Below, one piece after another: positions 35,269 through 43,350 of a stretch of 64,000 nt of DNA. The DNA comes from Oxalobacteraceae bacterium OTU3CINTB1 (GTDB taxonomy: Bacteria; Pseudomonadota; Gammaproteobacteria; Burkholderiales; Burkholderiaceae_D): NCBI GenBank assembly GCA_024123955.1, contig CP099652.1:1922001-1986000 (forward strand). Reading direction: 5' to 3'. The notes beneath the pieces were generated by a model. It saw only the letters and a program-made list of their open reading frames with translations. It ran no database searches and was not told the DNA's origin. How positions within the stretch are numbered: position 1 is the first letter of the stretch; each line of letters starts with the position of its first letter. The position numbers and the translations under genes are program-made.

Positions 35269-35892
35269 ATGACTATGACTTTGCTGGATATTATGCGTAC
35301 CTCGGCCGTGATCCCGGTGATCGCGATTGACGAACCTGAACACGCCGTGCCGTTGGCGCGCGCGCTGGTGGCTGGCGGCATCCGCGTGCTGGAAGTGACC
35401 TTGCGCACCAAGCATGGCCTGGGCGCGATCCGCGCCATGTCGGAAGTGGAAGGCGCCATCGTCGGCGTCGGCACGTTGACGCAGCCGGAAGAATTCGCCG
35501 CCGCGCGTGACGCCGGCGCGGTGTTCGGCGTCTCGCCTGGGTTGACGGCCGCGCTGATCGCCGCCGCCAAGAGCAGCGGCCTGCCGCTGCTGCCTGGCGT
35601 GATGACGCCGTCGGAAGTGATGGCCGCGCGCGAGCAGGGCTTCCGTCAACTGAAGCTGTTCCCGGCGGTGCCGGCCGGCGGCATCGGCATGCTCAACGCG
35701 ATCAACGGCCCGCTGCCGGATGTGACGTTCTGCCCGACGGGCGGCATTTCGCAGGAGACGGCGTCGCAGTTCCTGGCGCTGAAAAACGTCGCCTGCGTGG
35801 GCGGCTCGTGGTTGACGCCGAAGGACGCCATCGCCGCCGGCGACTGGGGCCGCATCACCGACCTGGCCAAGGCGGCCAGCGGTTTGCGTTAA
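35269..35892 (+). CDS. eda: KDPG aldolase (2-dehydro-3-deoxy-phosphogluconate aldolase)
   Basis: The 207-aa class I aldolase splits 2-keto-3-deoxy-6-phosphogluconate into pyruvate and glyceraldehyde 3-phosphate. Motifs are VIPVIAIDEPEHAVPLARAL, RVLEVTLRTKHGL with the catalytic Glu, GVGTLTQPEEFAAARDAGA, the Schiff-base Lys in FRQLKLFPAV, and FCPTGGIS. It is coupled to edd (3-bp gap) and followed by a clear terminator, so edd-eda is a two-gene operon under the HexR-like site at 33303. Confidence 0.96.
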   Translation: MTMTLLDIMRTSAVIPVIAIDEPEHAVPLARALVAGGIRVLEVTLRTKHGLGAIRAMSEVEGAIVGVGTLTQPEEFAAARDAGAVFGVSPGLTAALIAAAKSSGLPLLPGVMTPSEVMAAREQGFRQLKLFPAVPAGGIGMLNAINGPLPDVTFCPTGGISQETASQFLALKNVACVGGSWLTPKDAIAAGDWGRITDLAKAASGLR

Positions 35893-35929
35893 TACCTGAC
35901 CCCGCTGAAACGACGCCAAGGCGTCGAAG

Positions 35930-35960
35930 CCGTCCGGTGCAAGCCGGGCGGTTTTTTTTT
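35930..35960 (+). terminator. Intrinsic terminator of edd-eda
   Basis: CCGTCCGG pairs with CCGGGCGG (8 bp, one G-T) around a TGCAAG loop, followed by nine T. It lies 37 bp after the eda stop. Confidence 0.9.
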
Positions 35961-35996
35961 GGCCTTGGCGCTTTAATCACAAAACAGCCTACCGTC

Positions 35997-36081
35997 GGGG
36001 TCAAGTCTGTCATTCGGACACGAGCTCAAGCTTAAGGACACTCTACGGTAGGGGCCGTGTCCGAATGTCAGACTTGACCCC
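35997..36081. repeat. GGGGTCAAGTCTGTC long inverted repeat
   Basis: The left arm GGGGTCAAGTCTGTCATTCG... and the right arm ending GTCAGACTTGACCCC pair over about 26 bp with one mismatch; the centre is about 33 nt. It lies between the eda terminator and the LysR gene end. A second copy is at 51335-51411. Confidence 0.85.
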
Positions 36082-36136
36082 CGTTGTGCGGTTGCGTTTG
36101 TGTGGAAATGGTAGACCTAGCACCGGAGTTGCATCC

Positions 36137-37030
36137 TTAAACCGATTTCTGGATGTGGTCGCGTAGCCATTGGTGGGCGGGGTCGCGGTGCGAGCGTTCG
36201 TGCCATAGCATCGCCATTTCGTAGCCGGGGATGTCGACCGGCGGCTCGACTACCTTGAGCGCCGCGTTGTCGCGCACCAGCCGTTCCGGCAGCATCGCCA
36301 CCAGGTCCGTGCTTTGCAGTACCGACACCATGAACAGAAAGTGCGGCACCGACAGCGCCACACGGCGCGACAGGCCGACTTGCGCCAGCGCCGCGTCGGT
36401 CACGCCATGAAAGCCGCCGCCATCCGACGATACCAGCACGTGCTCCAGCGCGCAAAACTGCTTCAGGGTCGGCTTGCGCTTCAGGCGCGGATGATCGGCG
36501 CGGCCGGCCAGCACATAGCGCTCGGCGAACAAGGTGCGGCGTCGCATGCCCGGGGGCGAGCCTGCGACGGTGTGGAAGGCGAGGTCGATTTCTCCTTGCT
36601 CCGCTTGTCGCGCGATGCGCGCCGGGTTCATCTCCAGCACCGCCAGCCGGGTGCCCGGCGCCAGGGCGCGCAGCTCGGAAAGTACCGGCAGCAGGATTGT
36701 CGATTCCCCGTAGTCGGTCGCGGCTACGCGCCAGGTCTGATCCGCGTTCGACGGTTCGAAGGGCTGCGCGGGCGACACCGCGCGGCCGAGCGCTTCCAGT
36801 GCCTGTCGCAAGGGTTCGCGCAGCTCCTCGGCCCTGGCGGTCGGCATCATGCCGCGCGGTCCGGGCAGCAGCAGCGGATCGCCGAAGATGTCGCGCAGTT
36901 TAGCCAGATGAACGCTGATCGATGGCTGCGAAAAATTGAGCCGCCGTGCCGCGCGGGTGACGTTGTGCTCCGAGAGCAGGACGTCGAGCGTCACCAGCAG
37001 ATTGAGGTCGAGCCGCCGTAAACTATCCAT
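36137..37030 (-). CDS. LysR family transcriptional regulator
   Basis: The 297-aa regulator has an N-terminal winged helix (LRRLDLNLLVTLDVLLSEHNVTRAARRLNFSQPSISVHLAKLR) and a C-terminal effector-binding domain (WRVAATDYGESTILLPVLSEL...). The NodD/SyrM-like arrangement LDLNLL with the effector domain is typical of a large LysR subgroup. It is divergent from a quinone reductase gene, with a palindromic site between them, so it most likely regulates that gene and itself. The effector is unknown. Confidence 0.92.
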   Translation of the reverse strand: MDSLRRLDLNLLVTLDVLLSEHNVTRAARRLNFSQPSISVHLAKLRDIFGDPLLLPGPRGMMPTARAEELREPLRQALEALGRAVSPAQPFEPSNADQTWRVAATDYGESTILLPVLSELRALAPGTRLAVLEMNPARIARQAEQGEIDLAFHTVAGSPPGMRRRTLFAERYVLAGRADHPRLKRKPTLKQFCALEHVLVSSDGGGFHGVTDAALAQVGLSRRVALSVPHFLFMVSVLQSTDLVAMLPERLVRDNAALKVVEPPVDIPGYEMAMLWHERSHRDPAHQWLRDHIQKSV

Positions 37031-37059
37031 CGAAATTATTCCTGTTGATACCTGCTATG

Positions 37060-37077
37060 TTGGGAATTCATTTCCAA
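37060..37077. promoter_or_regulatory. Candidate LysR operator (TTGG...CCAA palindrome)
   Basis: TTGGGAATTCATTTCCAA is a near-perfect 18-bp palindrome containing a T-N11-A core. It sits between the divergent LysR and quinone reductase genes, 30 bp from the regulator start and 50 bp from the reductase start. Confidence 0.6.
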
Positions 37078-37127
37078 TATACCTGAGGCGGGCCTACGCT
37101 GTGTGCTTTCCATCAGGAGCCACCGTC

Positions 37128-37907
37128 ATGAACGTCCTTATCGTCTACGCCCATCCCGAGCCGTTGTCCCTGAACGGCTCAATCAAAAACTTCACCGTCG
37201 AACGTCTCGAAGCGGCCGGCCATGCCGTGCAGGTGTCGGATCTGTATGCGATGCAGTGGAAACCCGCGCTCGACGCCAACGACAGCCTCGATGGCGCGGC
37301 GACCGAACGCTTCGACGCCGCGTTCGATTCCAAGCGCGCCTTCGACAGCGGACGGCAAAGCGCGGACATCGCCCTCGAACAGCAAAAGCTGATGTGGGCC
37401 GATACCGTGATCCTGCAGTTTCCGATGTGGTGGTTCTCGATGCCGGCGATTTTAAAGGGCTGGGTCGAGCGGGTCTACGCCCATGGTTTCGCCTACGGCG
37501 TGGGCGAGCATTCGGACCTGCGTTGGGGCGACCGCTATGGCGAGGGCAGCTTGGCGGGCAAGCGCGCGATGCTGGTCGTGACCACCGGCGGCTGGGAATC
37601 CCACTACAGCCCGCGCGGCATCAACGGCCCGATCGACGACATCCTTTTCCCGATCCAGCACGGCATTTTGTACTACCCGGGCTTCGAGGTTCTGCCGCCG
37701 TTCGTGGTGTACCGCACCAGCAAGGTGGACGAGACGCGCTTCGACACCATCCGTCAGGAGCTGGGACGGCGTCTCGACACGCTGGCGACGACCGCGCCAA
37801 TCGCCTTCCGTCCGCAGAATGACGGCGATTACGACATCCCGCAACTCACGCTGCGCGACGACGTAGCGCCGGGCCTAACCGGGTTCGCCGCGCATCGGAA
37901 GGCGTGA
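37128..37907 (+). CDS. NAD(P)H dehydrogenase (quinone), flavodoxin-like
   Basis: The 259-aa flavoprotein has the NQO1/MdaB-type fold: MNVLIVYAHPEPLSLNGSIK at the FMN/FAD phosphate site, VQVSDLYAMQWKPAL, ILQFPMWWFSMPAILKGWVERV, and TTGGWESHYSPRGING. Such enzymes reduce quinones or related electrophiles by two electrons and are commonly induced by a divergently encoded LysR regulator, as seen here. The ATG at 37128 has an AGGAG 9 nt upstream; the frame upstream overlaps the LysR promoter. The C-terminus is longer than in minimal members. Confidence 0.9.
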   Translation: MNVLIVYAHPEPLSLNGSIKNFTVERLEAAGHAVQVSDLYAMQWKPALDANDSLDGAATERFDAAFDSKRAFDSGRQSADIALEQQKLMWADTVILQFPMWWFSMPAILKGWVERVYAHGFAYGVGEHSDLRWGDRYGEGSLAGKRAMLVVTTGGWESHYSPRGINGPIDDILFPIQHGILYYPGFEVLPPFVVYRTSKVDETRFDTIRQELGRRLDTLATTAPIAFRPQNDGDYDIPQLTLRDDVAPGLTGFAAHRKA

Positions 37908-37919
37908 CGCCGCGTCATT

Positions 37920-38438
37920 TTAGGCCGCGTCGCCCTCGAGGACAAACAGGCCGGCCTTAGTTGCCAGTTCCAGCACCGGCGCGGCCTGCGCCTTATCGTG
38001 GAAGTACAGGATGTTGGTGTCGTCCCAACCGGCCGCGCAGATGCAGCCCAGTTCCGGCATGATCAGGAACTGGGACGGCGGGTGGTGTTTGTCGTAGCGC
38101 GACTGGATCAGGAAGCCGTCGCGGTTGGTGTAGCGCTTGATTACGGTGTTGGCCTTGGCGGGCCAGCGCCCGCGATAGCGCAACGTGTACACCGGCGTCA
38201 GGTCGTACAGCGCGGCCCAGTGGGCCAGCATTTTCTGGTTCCTGCGTTCGCGCTCCTCGCCTTCGAAACAGGCCATCAGGTGCCATTCGGATTCGTCGTC
38301 GAGCCAGTGGTCGAACACGGAGATGGCCACGCGCTGCATGCCGCCATCGGCGCCGAGCTGCCAGATGTCGTTCAGGTTGGGGAATTGCTTATTAATTTGT
38401 TCTGCAAGGTTCGCGTCAACGCGAGACAACATCTTCAT
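37920..38438 (-). CDS. Conserved hypothetical protein (172 aa)
   Basis: I do not recognise a family. The product starts MKMLSRVDANLAEQINKQFP and is soluble, without signal or membrane segments. Trp/Tyr-rich segments include WLDDESEWHLMACFEGEERERRNQKML and LTPVYTLRYRGRWPAKANTVIKRYTNRDGF. An AAAGGATAG site lies just before the ATG, giving a well-supported start. It is divergent from a small 72-aa gene, 67 bp apart, and convergent with the quinone reductase gene. Confidence 0.7.
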   Translation of the reverse strand: MKMLSRVDANLAEQINKQFPNLNDIWQLGADGGMQRVAISVFDHWLDDESEWHLMACFEGEERERRNQKMLAHWAALYDLTPVYTLRYRGRWPAKANTVIKRYTNRDGFLIQSRYDKHHPPSQFLIMPELGCICAAGWDDTNILYFHDKAQAAPVLELATKAGLFVLEGDAA

Positions 38439-38505
38439 ACTATCCTTTGAATCATACTGGGCGACGCTCGAGTATATACTTCTCTATCAAAAGGGGAGGG
38501 CGCAA

Positions 38506-38724
38506 ATGAAGGAGTTTCGCTTCAATGTATTCGGGCGGTTGATCGCGATATGCGGCGAAGCCGGTGAGCGGCGCACGTTCGAACTTGGCGTGGAGGGCAA
38601 GCGCCGCCCGGCGGACTTCATCGTTCCCGACGACGTCGCCGACGAGCAGTTGTGCGAATACCTGTTTGACCTGTTCCACGAGGACGCGACGCCGCGAAAC
38701 AGCGCTGTCACGCGAATAGTCTAA
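38506..38724 (+). CDS. Small conserved hypothetical protein (72 aa)
   Basis: The product MKEFRFNVFGRLIAICGEAG... has a compact alpha/beta look with KRRPADFIVPDDVADEQLCEYLFDLFHEDATP. I recall similar small proteins in other bacteria (FNVFGR start, KRRPADFxVPDD centre) but no assigned function. The ATG at 38506 is supported by a strong AAGGGGAGGG site 4-13 nt upstream. The reading frame extends 321 bases further upstream, antisense to the neighbouring gene; that part is not coding. Confidence 0.7.
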   Translation: MKEFRFNVFGRLIAICGEAGERRTFELGVEGKRRPADFIVPDDVADEQLCEYLFDLFHEDATPRNSAVTRIV

Positions 38725-38748
38725 AGGCTGCTGATTTTCCTCGGCATC

Positions 38749-38967
38749 CTACCCGGTTGGCGCATCGTTTAAAACCTTGGCCATGCGACTCTGCCAGTCA
38801 GGCCCGGTCGCTTTCCAACGCTCTATTACCGTCGCTGGCAGCCGCAATGAGATTTCAACGGTTGCTGCCGCTGTGTCGACGGCAGTGACACGCGCCGACT
38901 CTCCAGCGCGCATTTGTTTGACAGATTCAAGCAGGTCGCGTTGAAACTGGTCTTTTTCAGATGACAT
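38749..38967 (-). CDS. Antitoxin with BrnA-like C-terminus (72 aa)
   Basis: The N-terminal half (SSEKDQFQRDLLESVKQMRAGESARVT) resembles the start of HigA/XRE-type antitoxins that accompany RelE-like toxins. Where those continue with a helix-turn-helix, this one reads VEISLRLPATVIERWKATGP then DWQSRMAKVLNDA, which looks like the ribbon-helix-helix of BrnA-type antitoxins. It is encoded after the toxin, overlapping it by 11 bases, the toxin-first order typical of HigBA. It should neutralise the upstream-encoded toxin and repress the operon. A domain swap is inference from recalled families. Confidence 0.7.
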   Translation of the reverse strand: MSSEKDQFQRDLLESVKQMRAGESARVTAVDTAAATVEISLRLPATVIERWKATGPDWQSRMAKVLNDAPTG

Positions 38968-39271
38968 CTTCGATTCCTTTCCGCAGCTCGGACAAAAAGG
39001 CTGCTGACAACGTACCCAATTTGGCTTTGGTATAGACGATCAGTAACCAGATGATGTCGTTGGAGGCACAAAAATAAATGACGCGTGCGCTGCCGCGTTT
39101 GCCTTGGCCTTTTATCGACCAGCGCACCTTGCGACACCCGCCACTTCCAGGTATCACATCACCGGCAGTCGGATTTCTCGCGATCCATGAGATGAATTCC
39201 GATAGTTCCGCATCGGTCCAGATTTCCGCCGCGTAGCGGCGGAAAACTTTGGTTTCAGCGACGATGCGCAT
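38957..39271 (-). CDS. RelE/HigB-type toxin
   Basis: The 104-aa product starts MRIVAETKVFRRYAAEIWTD. It has the RelE/HigB2 pattern: LSEFISWIARNPTAGDVIPGSGGCRKVRWSIKGQGKRGSARVIYF then IIWLLIVYTKAKLGTLS. Members are ribosome-dependent or free mRNA endonucleases. The basic strand (RKVRW, GKRGSARV) is the expected catalytic face. The gene is first of a two-gene module with the antitoxin. G+C looks lower than in neighbours, suggesting acquisition. Confidence 0.88.
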   Translation of the reverse strand: MRIVAETKVFRRYAAEIWTDAELSEFISWIARNPTAGDVIPGSGGCRKVRWSIKGQGKRGSARVIYFCASNDIIWLLIVYTKAKLGTLSAAFLSELRKGIEDVI

Positions 39272-39366
39272 ATGTTAATTCTACGCGCGTAAAAACGTGA
39301 TTGGCAAACTTTCCCATCGGTATCTCCATGAGCTTGGATTGTCATGGAATGATATGTCGAGGATGT

Positions 39367-40794
39367 TTAGATTGTATTGATCCCGCTGAGACGCATGCGT
39401 AATCCAATCGGCGACATCGTAAACCCCATCAATTCCTCCGGCTCCTTGCCATCCACCGTGTCGATCGACGCGATCTCGAAGCTGCTCAGCAGCATGGCGC
39501 TGGCGAGCTTGATCTCCAGCAGCGCCAGGTAGCGTCCGGGGCAGGTGCGCACGCCGGCGCCGAACGGCATCGACAGGTGCTTGTCGACCGCGCCCTCGCC
39601 GCTGCGCAGCCAGCGCTCCGGCTCGAAGGCGTCGGCGCGCGGCACATGTTTCTCGTCGACGCTGTCGTTGCGCATCACGCACCAGACCAATCCTCCCTTG
39701 GGGATGCGCACGTCGCCGATGACGGTCTCGCGCAAGGCTTCGAGCGGAATGAACGGCGCCACCGGCTTGAGGCGCATGGCCTCCTGCGCGCAGGCGTCCA
39801 GGTAATCCATGCCGTCCATCTGCGCGATCGTCAACGTCGCCGGATCGGGCGCCACGCGCGCCACTTCCTCGCGCGCCTTGCGCAGCGCCGCCGGATTTTT
39901 CTGCAACAGATACAGCATCCAAGCCAACGTGTGGCTGGTGGTGTCCTCGCCGGCCAGCAGCATCGTCATGACGTTGCCGGCGATGACGCGGTCGTCGATG
40001 CCGCCGCCTTCGTCGGCCGCGCAGATCATCGCGTCGAGCAAGTGGGCGGGGCGCTCGCGCCGCGCCGGCTCGGCGACGAGCTTCGCGCGCGCCGAGGCGA
40101 TCAGCGCGTCGATCGAGTCGTTGAGCGCGGCCACGCTGGCGTCGAGCTGCCGGTCCTGCGGCAGGCGCACGTAGCGCCAGTACGGCACCAGTGCGATGGA
40201 GCGGCGCGCAACGGCAGGCAGGATGATGTCCAAGTGGCGCTGGATGACGTCCTCGCCGCCGTCGATGGTGTTGACGTCGGTGCCGAACGCCAGCCCGGCG
40301 ATGATGTCGACGCTGAAGCGTTTCAGGTCGTCGGTCAGGTCGATCGCGTGGTTGCCGGCCGCCGCGCGCCGCCAGTGCTCGCGCAGCCGCAACGCCACCG
40401 CCACCAGCGCCGGAAAGTAGGCCTTGACCGCGTGCGGCGACAACGCGGCCATCACCATGCGGCGCTGTTCGCGCCAGTTCGCGCCCTCGGACACGAACAC
40501 GCCGGGGCGTCCGCCCATTTCCTCGCCGACGTCGCTGGTGATCGCGGGCCGGCGGAAGCCGTCGGGCCGGTCGCGCAGCGCGGCGCCGACCAGCTCGTGG
40601 CTGGCCAGTACCACGATGTCGGTGCGGCCGAAGCGGATCTTGAACAGCGGGCCGTATTGGCGGCTCCAGGCTTCGACATCCTGGTGGACGCGCAGCGGCC
40701 GGATTTGCGGCAGGTTGCCCACCAGCGGCCACGGGGCCGGGCCGGGCAGGTCGGCGATTTCACGCGCTGCTAAGGGTAAGGTGTGTTCCATCAT
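39367..40794 (-). CDS. Cytochrome P450
   Basis: The 475-aa protein has the P450 signatures: PGPAPWPLVGNLPQI proline-rich start, I-helix oxygen-activation motif LLAGEDTTSHTLAWML, the EAMRLKP ExxR motif, and the heme-ligand loop FGAGVRTCPGRYLALLE with the cysteine thiolate. There is no N-terminal membrane anchor, so it is a soluble bacterial form that needs external electron donors; no ferredoxin or reductase gene is adjacent. The substrate is unknown. Two adjacent ATGs (40794 and 40791) could start it. It stands alone, with a 315-bp gap upstream. Confidence 0.93.
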   Translation of the reverse strand: MMEHTLPLAAREIADLPGPAPWPLVGNLPQIRPLRVHQDVEAWSRQYGPLFKIRFGRTDIVVLASHELVGAALRDRPDGFRRPAITSDVGEEMGGRPGVFVSEGANWREQRRMVMAALSPHAVKAYFPALVAVALRLREHWRRAAAGNHAIDLTDDLKRFSVDIIAGLAFGTDVNTIDGGEDVIQRHLDIILPAVARRSIALVPYWRYVRLPQDRQLDASVAALNDSIDALIASARAKLVAEPARRERPAHLLDAMICAADEGGGIDDRVIAGNVMTMLLAGEDTTSHTLAWMLYLLQKNPAALRKAREEVARVAPDPATLTIAQMDGMDYLDACAQEAMRLKPVAPFIPLEALRETVIGDVRIPKGGLVWCVMRNDSVDEKHVPRADAFEPERWLRSGEGAVDKHLSMPFGAGVRTCPGRYLALLEIKLASAMLLSSFEIASIDTVDGKEPEELMGFTMSPIGLRMRLSGINTI

Positions 40795-41109
40795 TGGTTG
40801 TCTCCATGGTTCTGCATTGTGCCACTATGCGGCGTCGCCGAGGCGGTGTATTGAACGCTGGCGACAAAGCGGCGCGTTCGCCACGCTTTCGTATAAATTT
40901 TGGCGATGCCCGCCACCGTGCCCGACTCGACGCGCATCATCATGCCGCCCCTGGCGCGGGGTGCCTGCGTGCGCGCCTGCGTTTTGTCCGGAGGCGGCGC
41001 TTGGCGGATTACGGCGTGCCGCCTAATCCGCCCTACGTGTCTCTTTGGTCTCTCGGGGTTTGAGTCCGGGTGTGAGCGCGGCGGAGGCGATTCGCGTGCT
41101 TCGGCGCGC
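40795..41109. other. 315-bp gene-free region between P450 and GGDEF genes
   Basis: I see no credible gene. It holds the P450 promoter region near 40800-40900 (an AT-rich CGTATAAATTTTGGCG at about 40889) and one arm of the GTAGGGCGGATTA repeat family at 41001-41039. A short frame here ends in the [12 protein letters not shown] peptide that this repeat always encodes and is not a gene. Confidence 0.6.
41001..41039. repeat. Single arm of the GTAGGGCGGATTA repeat
   Basis: Begins TTGGCGGATTACGGCGTGCC and ends TAATCCGCCCTACGTG. It is nearly identical to the right arm at 12706-12745 (one substitution in the GGCGT(T/G)CCGC centre). No second arm is visible nearby. Confidence 0.8.
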
Positions 41110-42078
41110 CTATGGCAGGCGCGCGGCGCTGCGGTTGCGGCCGGCGTTCTTGGCTTCGTACAGCGCGCGGTCGGCGGCGCCGATCAGCGCTTCGATGTCG
41201 ACCGGCGCTTCCGGCCGCTGCGACGTCACGCCGATGCTCACCGTGACGTACGGCACGTCGCCGTTGCGCTCGTGCGGGATCGCCAGCTCCAGCGCGCGGG
41301 CGCGGATCGTCTCGGCGATCTGGCCGGCCTGCCCGATGTCGAGCTCGGGCAGGATGACGGCGAACTCCTCGCCGCCGTAGCGCGCCATCAGGTCGCAAGG
41401 GCGCTTGAGCATGGCCGCCAGCGCGGCGGCCACCTGAATCAGGCATTGGTCGCCCTTCTGGTGGCCGTAGTGGTCGTTGTAGGCCTTGAAATGGTCGATG
41501 TCAATCATCAGCAGCGACAGCGCCGCGCCGCCACGTTTGGCGCGCCGGTGCTCCTTTTCCATGGCCACGTCGAAGTGGCGCCGGTTGGCGATGCCGGTCA
41601 GGCCGTCGGCGAAGGTTTGCGAGCGCAGCACCATGGTTTGCTCGCGCAGCAGTTTTTCGCGCGCGACGGCCACGCTGACGTCGCTGATCTGCACCAGGCA
41701 GTGGCGCGGCGCGCCCTCGACCTCGATCGGCGTGACTTCCACCGCCTGCTGCAGGCGCTCGCCGCGCGCGGCCGCCGCCGCGTTGGCGTACAGCGCGAAC
41801 GGCGCCTTATTCAGGCTTTGCGACAGCAGCGACGGGAAGTTGTCGCGCAGCGCCTGGCCGATCGCCGAGTCGACCCGGCCGCCGCGCAGCTCCGGGCAGG
41901 CCGCCAGCAGCTCGGCGCCGACGATGCCTTCCTGTGCCAGCCCCGAGTGGCGGCTCATCCAGGCGTTCCACAGCACCACGCGGCCCTCGGCGTCGACCAC
42001 CACCACGCCCAGGTTGACCGCCCCGAGCACGCTGCGCAGCACCTTGAGCCGGTGCGCCTCCGGCAGCGTGCTGTCCAT
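41110..42078 (-). CDS. PAS-GGDEF diguanylate cyclase
   Basis: The 322-aa protein has an N-terminal PAS-like domain (about residues 10-130: [23 protein letters not shown]) and a C-terminal GGDEF domain (about 155-320) with the active-site GGEEF in [29 protein letters not shown] and [20 protein letters not shown] are also present. It should synthesise cyclic di-GMP. There is no membrane segment. No RxxD product-inhibition site is evident just before GGEEF. The ATG at 42078 follows the cheC stop by 12 bp (a GTG 9 bases earlier is possible), making it the third gene of an RR-CheC-GGDEF operon. Confidence 0.92.
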   Translation of the reverse strand: MDSTLPEAHRLKVLRSVLGAVNLGVVVVDAEGRVVLWNAWMSRHSGLAQEGIVGAELLAACPELRGGRVDSAIGQALRDNFPSLLSQSLNKAPFALYANAAAAARGERLQQAVEVTPIEVEGAPRHCLVQISDVSVAVAREKLLREQTMVLRSQTFADGLTGIANRRHFDVAMEKEHRRAKRGGAALSLLMIDIDHFKAYNDHYGHQKGDQCLIQVAAALAAMLKRPCDLMARYGGEEFAVILPELDIGQAGQIAETIRARALELAIPHERNGDVPYVTVSIGVTSQRPEAPVDIEALIGAADRALYEAKNAGRNRSAARLP

Positions 42079-42090
42079 CGCCCGCACGGC

Positions 42091-42717
42091 TCAGGCCTGC
42101 CCCATCGCGCGCGCGATGTACTGGTTGATCTGGGCCTTGAGGTCGTGCATGGCCGACAGGTCGAGCACGAACGCGACGTAGCCCTGGATCTGGTGCTTTT
42201 CAAGCACGAAGTCGATGTGCAGCATCAGCACCACGGCGTCCGGCTCGCTGCCCGAGGCAGTCAGGATTTCGTCGCTGGTGCCGACGTGGTAGGCCGGCAG
42301 CGAGCCGCGCAGCTCGTGCTGGAAGATGTTGGCCAGCGTGCCGACGCAGGAGTTCAGGATGATGTTGCCGATCTCGCACATGGCTTCCTGCTCCATGTCG
42401 GTCAGCTCGGCCAGCGGCACGCTCTCGCCGACCATCAGGCGCACGATCTCGAGGCTTTTATCCTCGGGGAACATCAGGATCGCCTCGGTCTCGAAGGCGC
42501 CCTCGTAGTGCTGGCTCACGCCGCAGATGCGCTCGGGCTCGAACACCCGGTTGCGCAGCAGGCGCGCGGCGTCGGCGCGGTGGACGAAGGTGATCGACGG
42601 CACCGACATGCGCACCGCCTCGTTGACGATGGCGCTCATCGAGGCGGCCGCCTGGCCGACGCCGATGTTGAAGATCTCGATCAGGGCGTCGTTTTCCAGC
42701 TCGGACAGCACGATCAT
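42091..42717 (-). CDS. CheC-type CheY-P phosphatase
   Basis: The 208-aa product has both CheC/CheX phosphatase helices: [19 protein letters not shown] (D-x3-E-x2-N) near residue 10, and [19 protein letters not shown] (E-x3-E-x2-N) near residue 110. Each is followed by the spaced proline. CheC-family proteins dephosphorylate CheY-like receivers. Its start overlaps the response regulator stop by 4 bases (ATGA), so the receiver encoded upstream is the probable substrate. The presence of a downstream diguanylate cyclase suggests a signalling unit not limited to chemotaxis. Confidence 0.88.
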   Translation of the reverse strand: MIVLSELENDALIEIFNIGVGQAAASMSAIVNEAVRMSVPSITFVHRADAARLLRNRVFEPERICGVSQHYEGAFETEAILMFPEDKSLEIVRLMVGESVPLAELTDMEQEAMCEIGNIILNSCVGTLANIFQHELRGSLPAYHVGTSDEILTASGSEPDAVVLMLHIDFVLEKHQIQGYVAFVLDLSAMHDLKAQINQYIARAMGQA

Positions 42718-43091
42718 GGCCCGGCCTCTTCGAGCGGCGAGAGCAGGCGGGCGATGCGCGCCTCGGTGATGGGTTTTTCGACGAAGCCGACGCCGATCGC
42801 CTCGGCCGCCTCGCGCGTGGCCGTCTGCACGTTGGCCGTCAGCAGCGAAATCGGCAGGTCGGGATTTTCGCGCCGCAGCTGCTCGGCGGCGGCGATGCCG
42901 CCCATGCCGGGCATGTTCACGTCCATCAGCACCAGGTCCGGGTGCACGTCGCGGGACTTGACCAGCGATTCCTCGCCGGTGCCGGCCTCCTCGACGATCC
43001 AGTCGGGATGCAGGCCGGTGATGTACTGGCGGGCCATCAGGCGCGAGACGCGGCTGTCGTCGACGATCAAGACTGTTTTAGCTTGCGGCAT
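42714..43091 (-). CDS. CheY-like single-domain response regulator
   Basis: The 125-aa receiver starts [21 protein letters not shown]. It has the acidic pair DD, the phosphoacceptor in [13 protein letters not shown], Thr in SLLTAN, and Lys in [11 protein letters not shown]. There is no output domain. The ATG at 43091 gives the normal receiver start; the frame is open 54 bases upstream. It is the first gene of the operon with the CheC phosphatase and the GGDEF protein. Confidence 0.92.
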   Translation of the reverse strand: MPQAKTVLIVDDSRVSRLMARQYITGLHPDWIVEEAGTGEESLVKSRDVHPDLVLMDVNMPGMGGIAAAEQLRRENPDLPISLLTANVQTATREAAEAIGVGFVEKPITEARIARLLSPLEEAGP

Positions 43092-43350
43092 GGAACTCCC
43101 CGGACGAGCGTTTGAATGGGATCTGCTGGGTTTATTTTCGCACAATCGGCGGCGCCGCTGGCGAGGTTCGTACCGTCCGCGCCACCGTTGTGCAAGTCTG
43201 CGACACCGGGTCCGGGTCGATGTTGTTCAAGCGCAATTTTTAGCGGAAATCGGGGGCGGGCGGGGGCGATCCGTTAAAATGGCGGCTATTCGGCCGCAAT
43301 CCAGTCACTTTGCGGCCACACCGTTTTCCCTTTTAGATAGAAATAGCATC

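Noticed and set aside
40794..41063. An 89-codon frame upstream of the P450 gene
   Set aside because: Ends in the same repeat-encoded peptide, has no ribosome site and no family resemblance.
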